DNA of 13,982 nucleotides from JBCCGI01 sp039029355 (GTDB lineage Bacteria; Planctomycetota; UBA1135; GCA-002686595), in contig JBCCGI010000144.1 in NCBI GenBank assembly GCA_039029355.1, positions 1-13,982 on the forward strand, in the 5' to 3' direction. The notes below the pieces were generated by a model. It searched no databases. It worked only from the letters and a program-made list of their open reading frames with translations, and was not told the DNA's origin. The translations under genes and the position numbers were made by a program. Of the stretch, positions 13,956 through 13,982 are shown piece by piece (the first letter of the stretch is position 1; each line of letters begins with the position of its first letter).

Positions 13956-13982
13956 TCAGTCGGTGATCACAAATCCGTGCCC
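13956..13982 (-). CDS. possible C-terminal end of a minus-strand gene (partial)
   Basis: Reading leftward from the window edge, one minus-strand frame encodes GHGFVITD and then TGA (13956-13958). A strong hairpin follows 26 bp later and the lipoprotein gene starts 98 bp downstream, so a gene ending here would fit. Eight codons cannot prove it and no function can be assigned. Confidence 0.3.
   Translation of the reverse strand, partial: GHGFVITD

Noticed and set aside
1..13982. CRISPR arrays, tRNA or rRNA genes, insertion sequences, integrases
   Set aside because: Looked for by eye; no regularly spaced direct repeats, cloverleaf-like sequence, transposase motifs or terminal inverted repeats were found.

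Overview
The window is about 70% GC (estimated by eye) and carries gene families typical of Planctomycetota and other PVC bacteria. These are Pirellula/Verrucomicrobium-type 'membrane-bound dehydrogenase' propellers with HEAT repeats and a CxxCH haem domain, a DUF1080 (3-keto-disaccharide hydrolase) domain, ThuA-like domains, DUF3500 and Dabb. The best guess is a high-GC planctomycete; only the protein families and base composition support this.

Layout. (i) 2-1809, plus strand: the C-terminal 500 residues of a large exported HEAT/haem/DUF1080 protein, overlapping by 4 nt a small Dabb-domain gene. (ii) 1827-2930, minus strand: an exported DUF3500 protein, converging on the Dabb gene. (iii) 2994-6374, plus strand: a tight four-gene operon in which every junction is a 4-nt stop/start overlap. 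Its genes are a YjbQ family protein, a membrane protein with a short Reg_prop propeller and Y_Y_Y domain but no kinase, an HTTM (vitamin K-dependent carboxylase-like) membrane protein starting at TTG, and a 118-residue orphan with two CX3C motifs. It ends in three consecutive hairpins (6347-6435). (iv) 6436-6667: a non-coding leader, then 6668-7882: a Tm-1-like/UPF0261 protein. (v) 7957-12957: a 1666-residue exported protein with ThuA, dehydrogenase propeller, HEAT, haem, beta-sandwich and second ThuA domains. (vi) 13006-13857, minus strand: a lipoprotein with two related halves. (vii) 13956-13982, minus strand: possibly the last eight codons of another gene.

How it may work together (inference). 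The two haem proteins look like extracytoplasmic sugar-oxidation machinery: a propeller oxidoreductase domain passing electrons to a fused c-type haem, joined to keto-sugar-type domains (DUF1080 in one, ThuA in the other). The YjbQ/sensor/HTTM/CX3C operon is the least explained part. Its HTTM protein ends in what looks like a DCC (DUF393) thiol-oxidoreductase domain whose two cysteines are replaced, and its sensor-like protein ends in a conserved-looking extracytoplasmic domain instead of a histidine kinase. The operon may be an uncharacterised membrane-modification system, but the sequence does not establish its chemistry.
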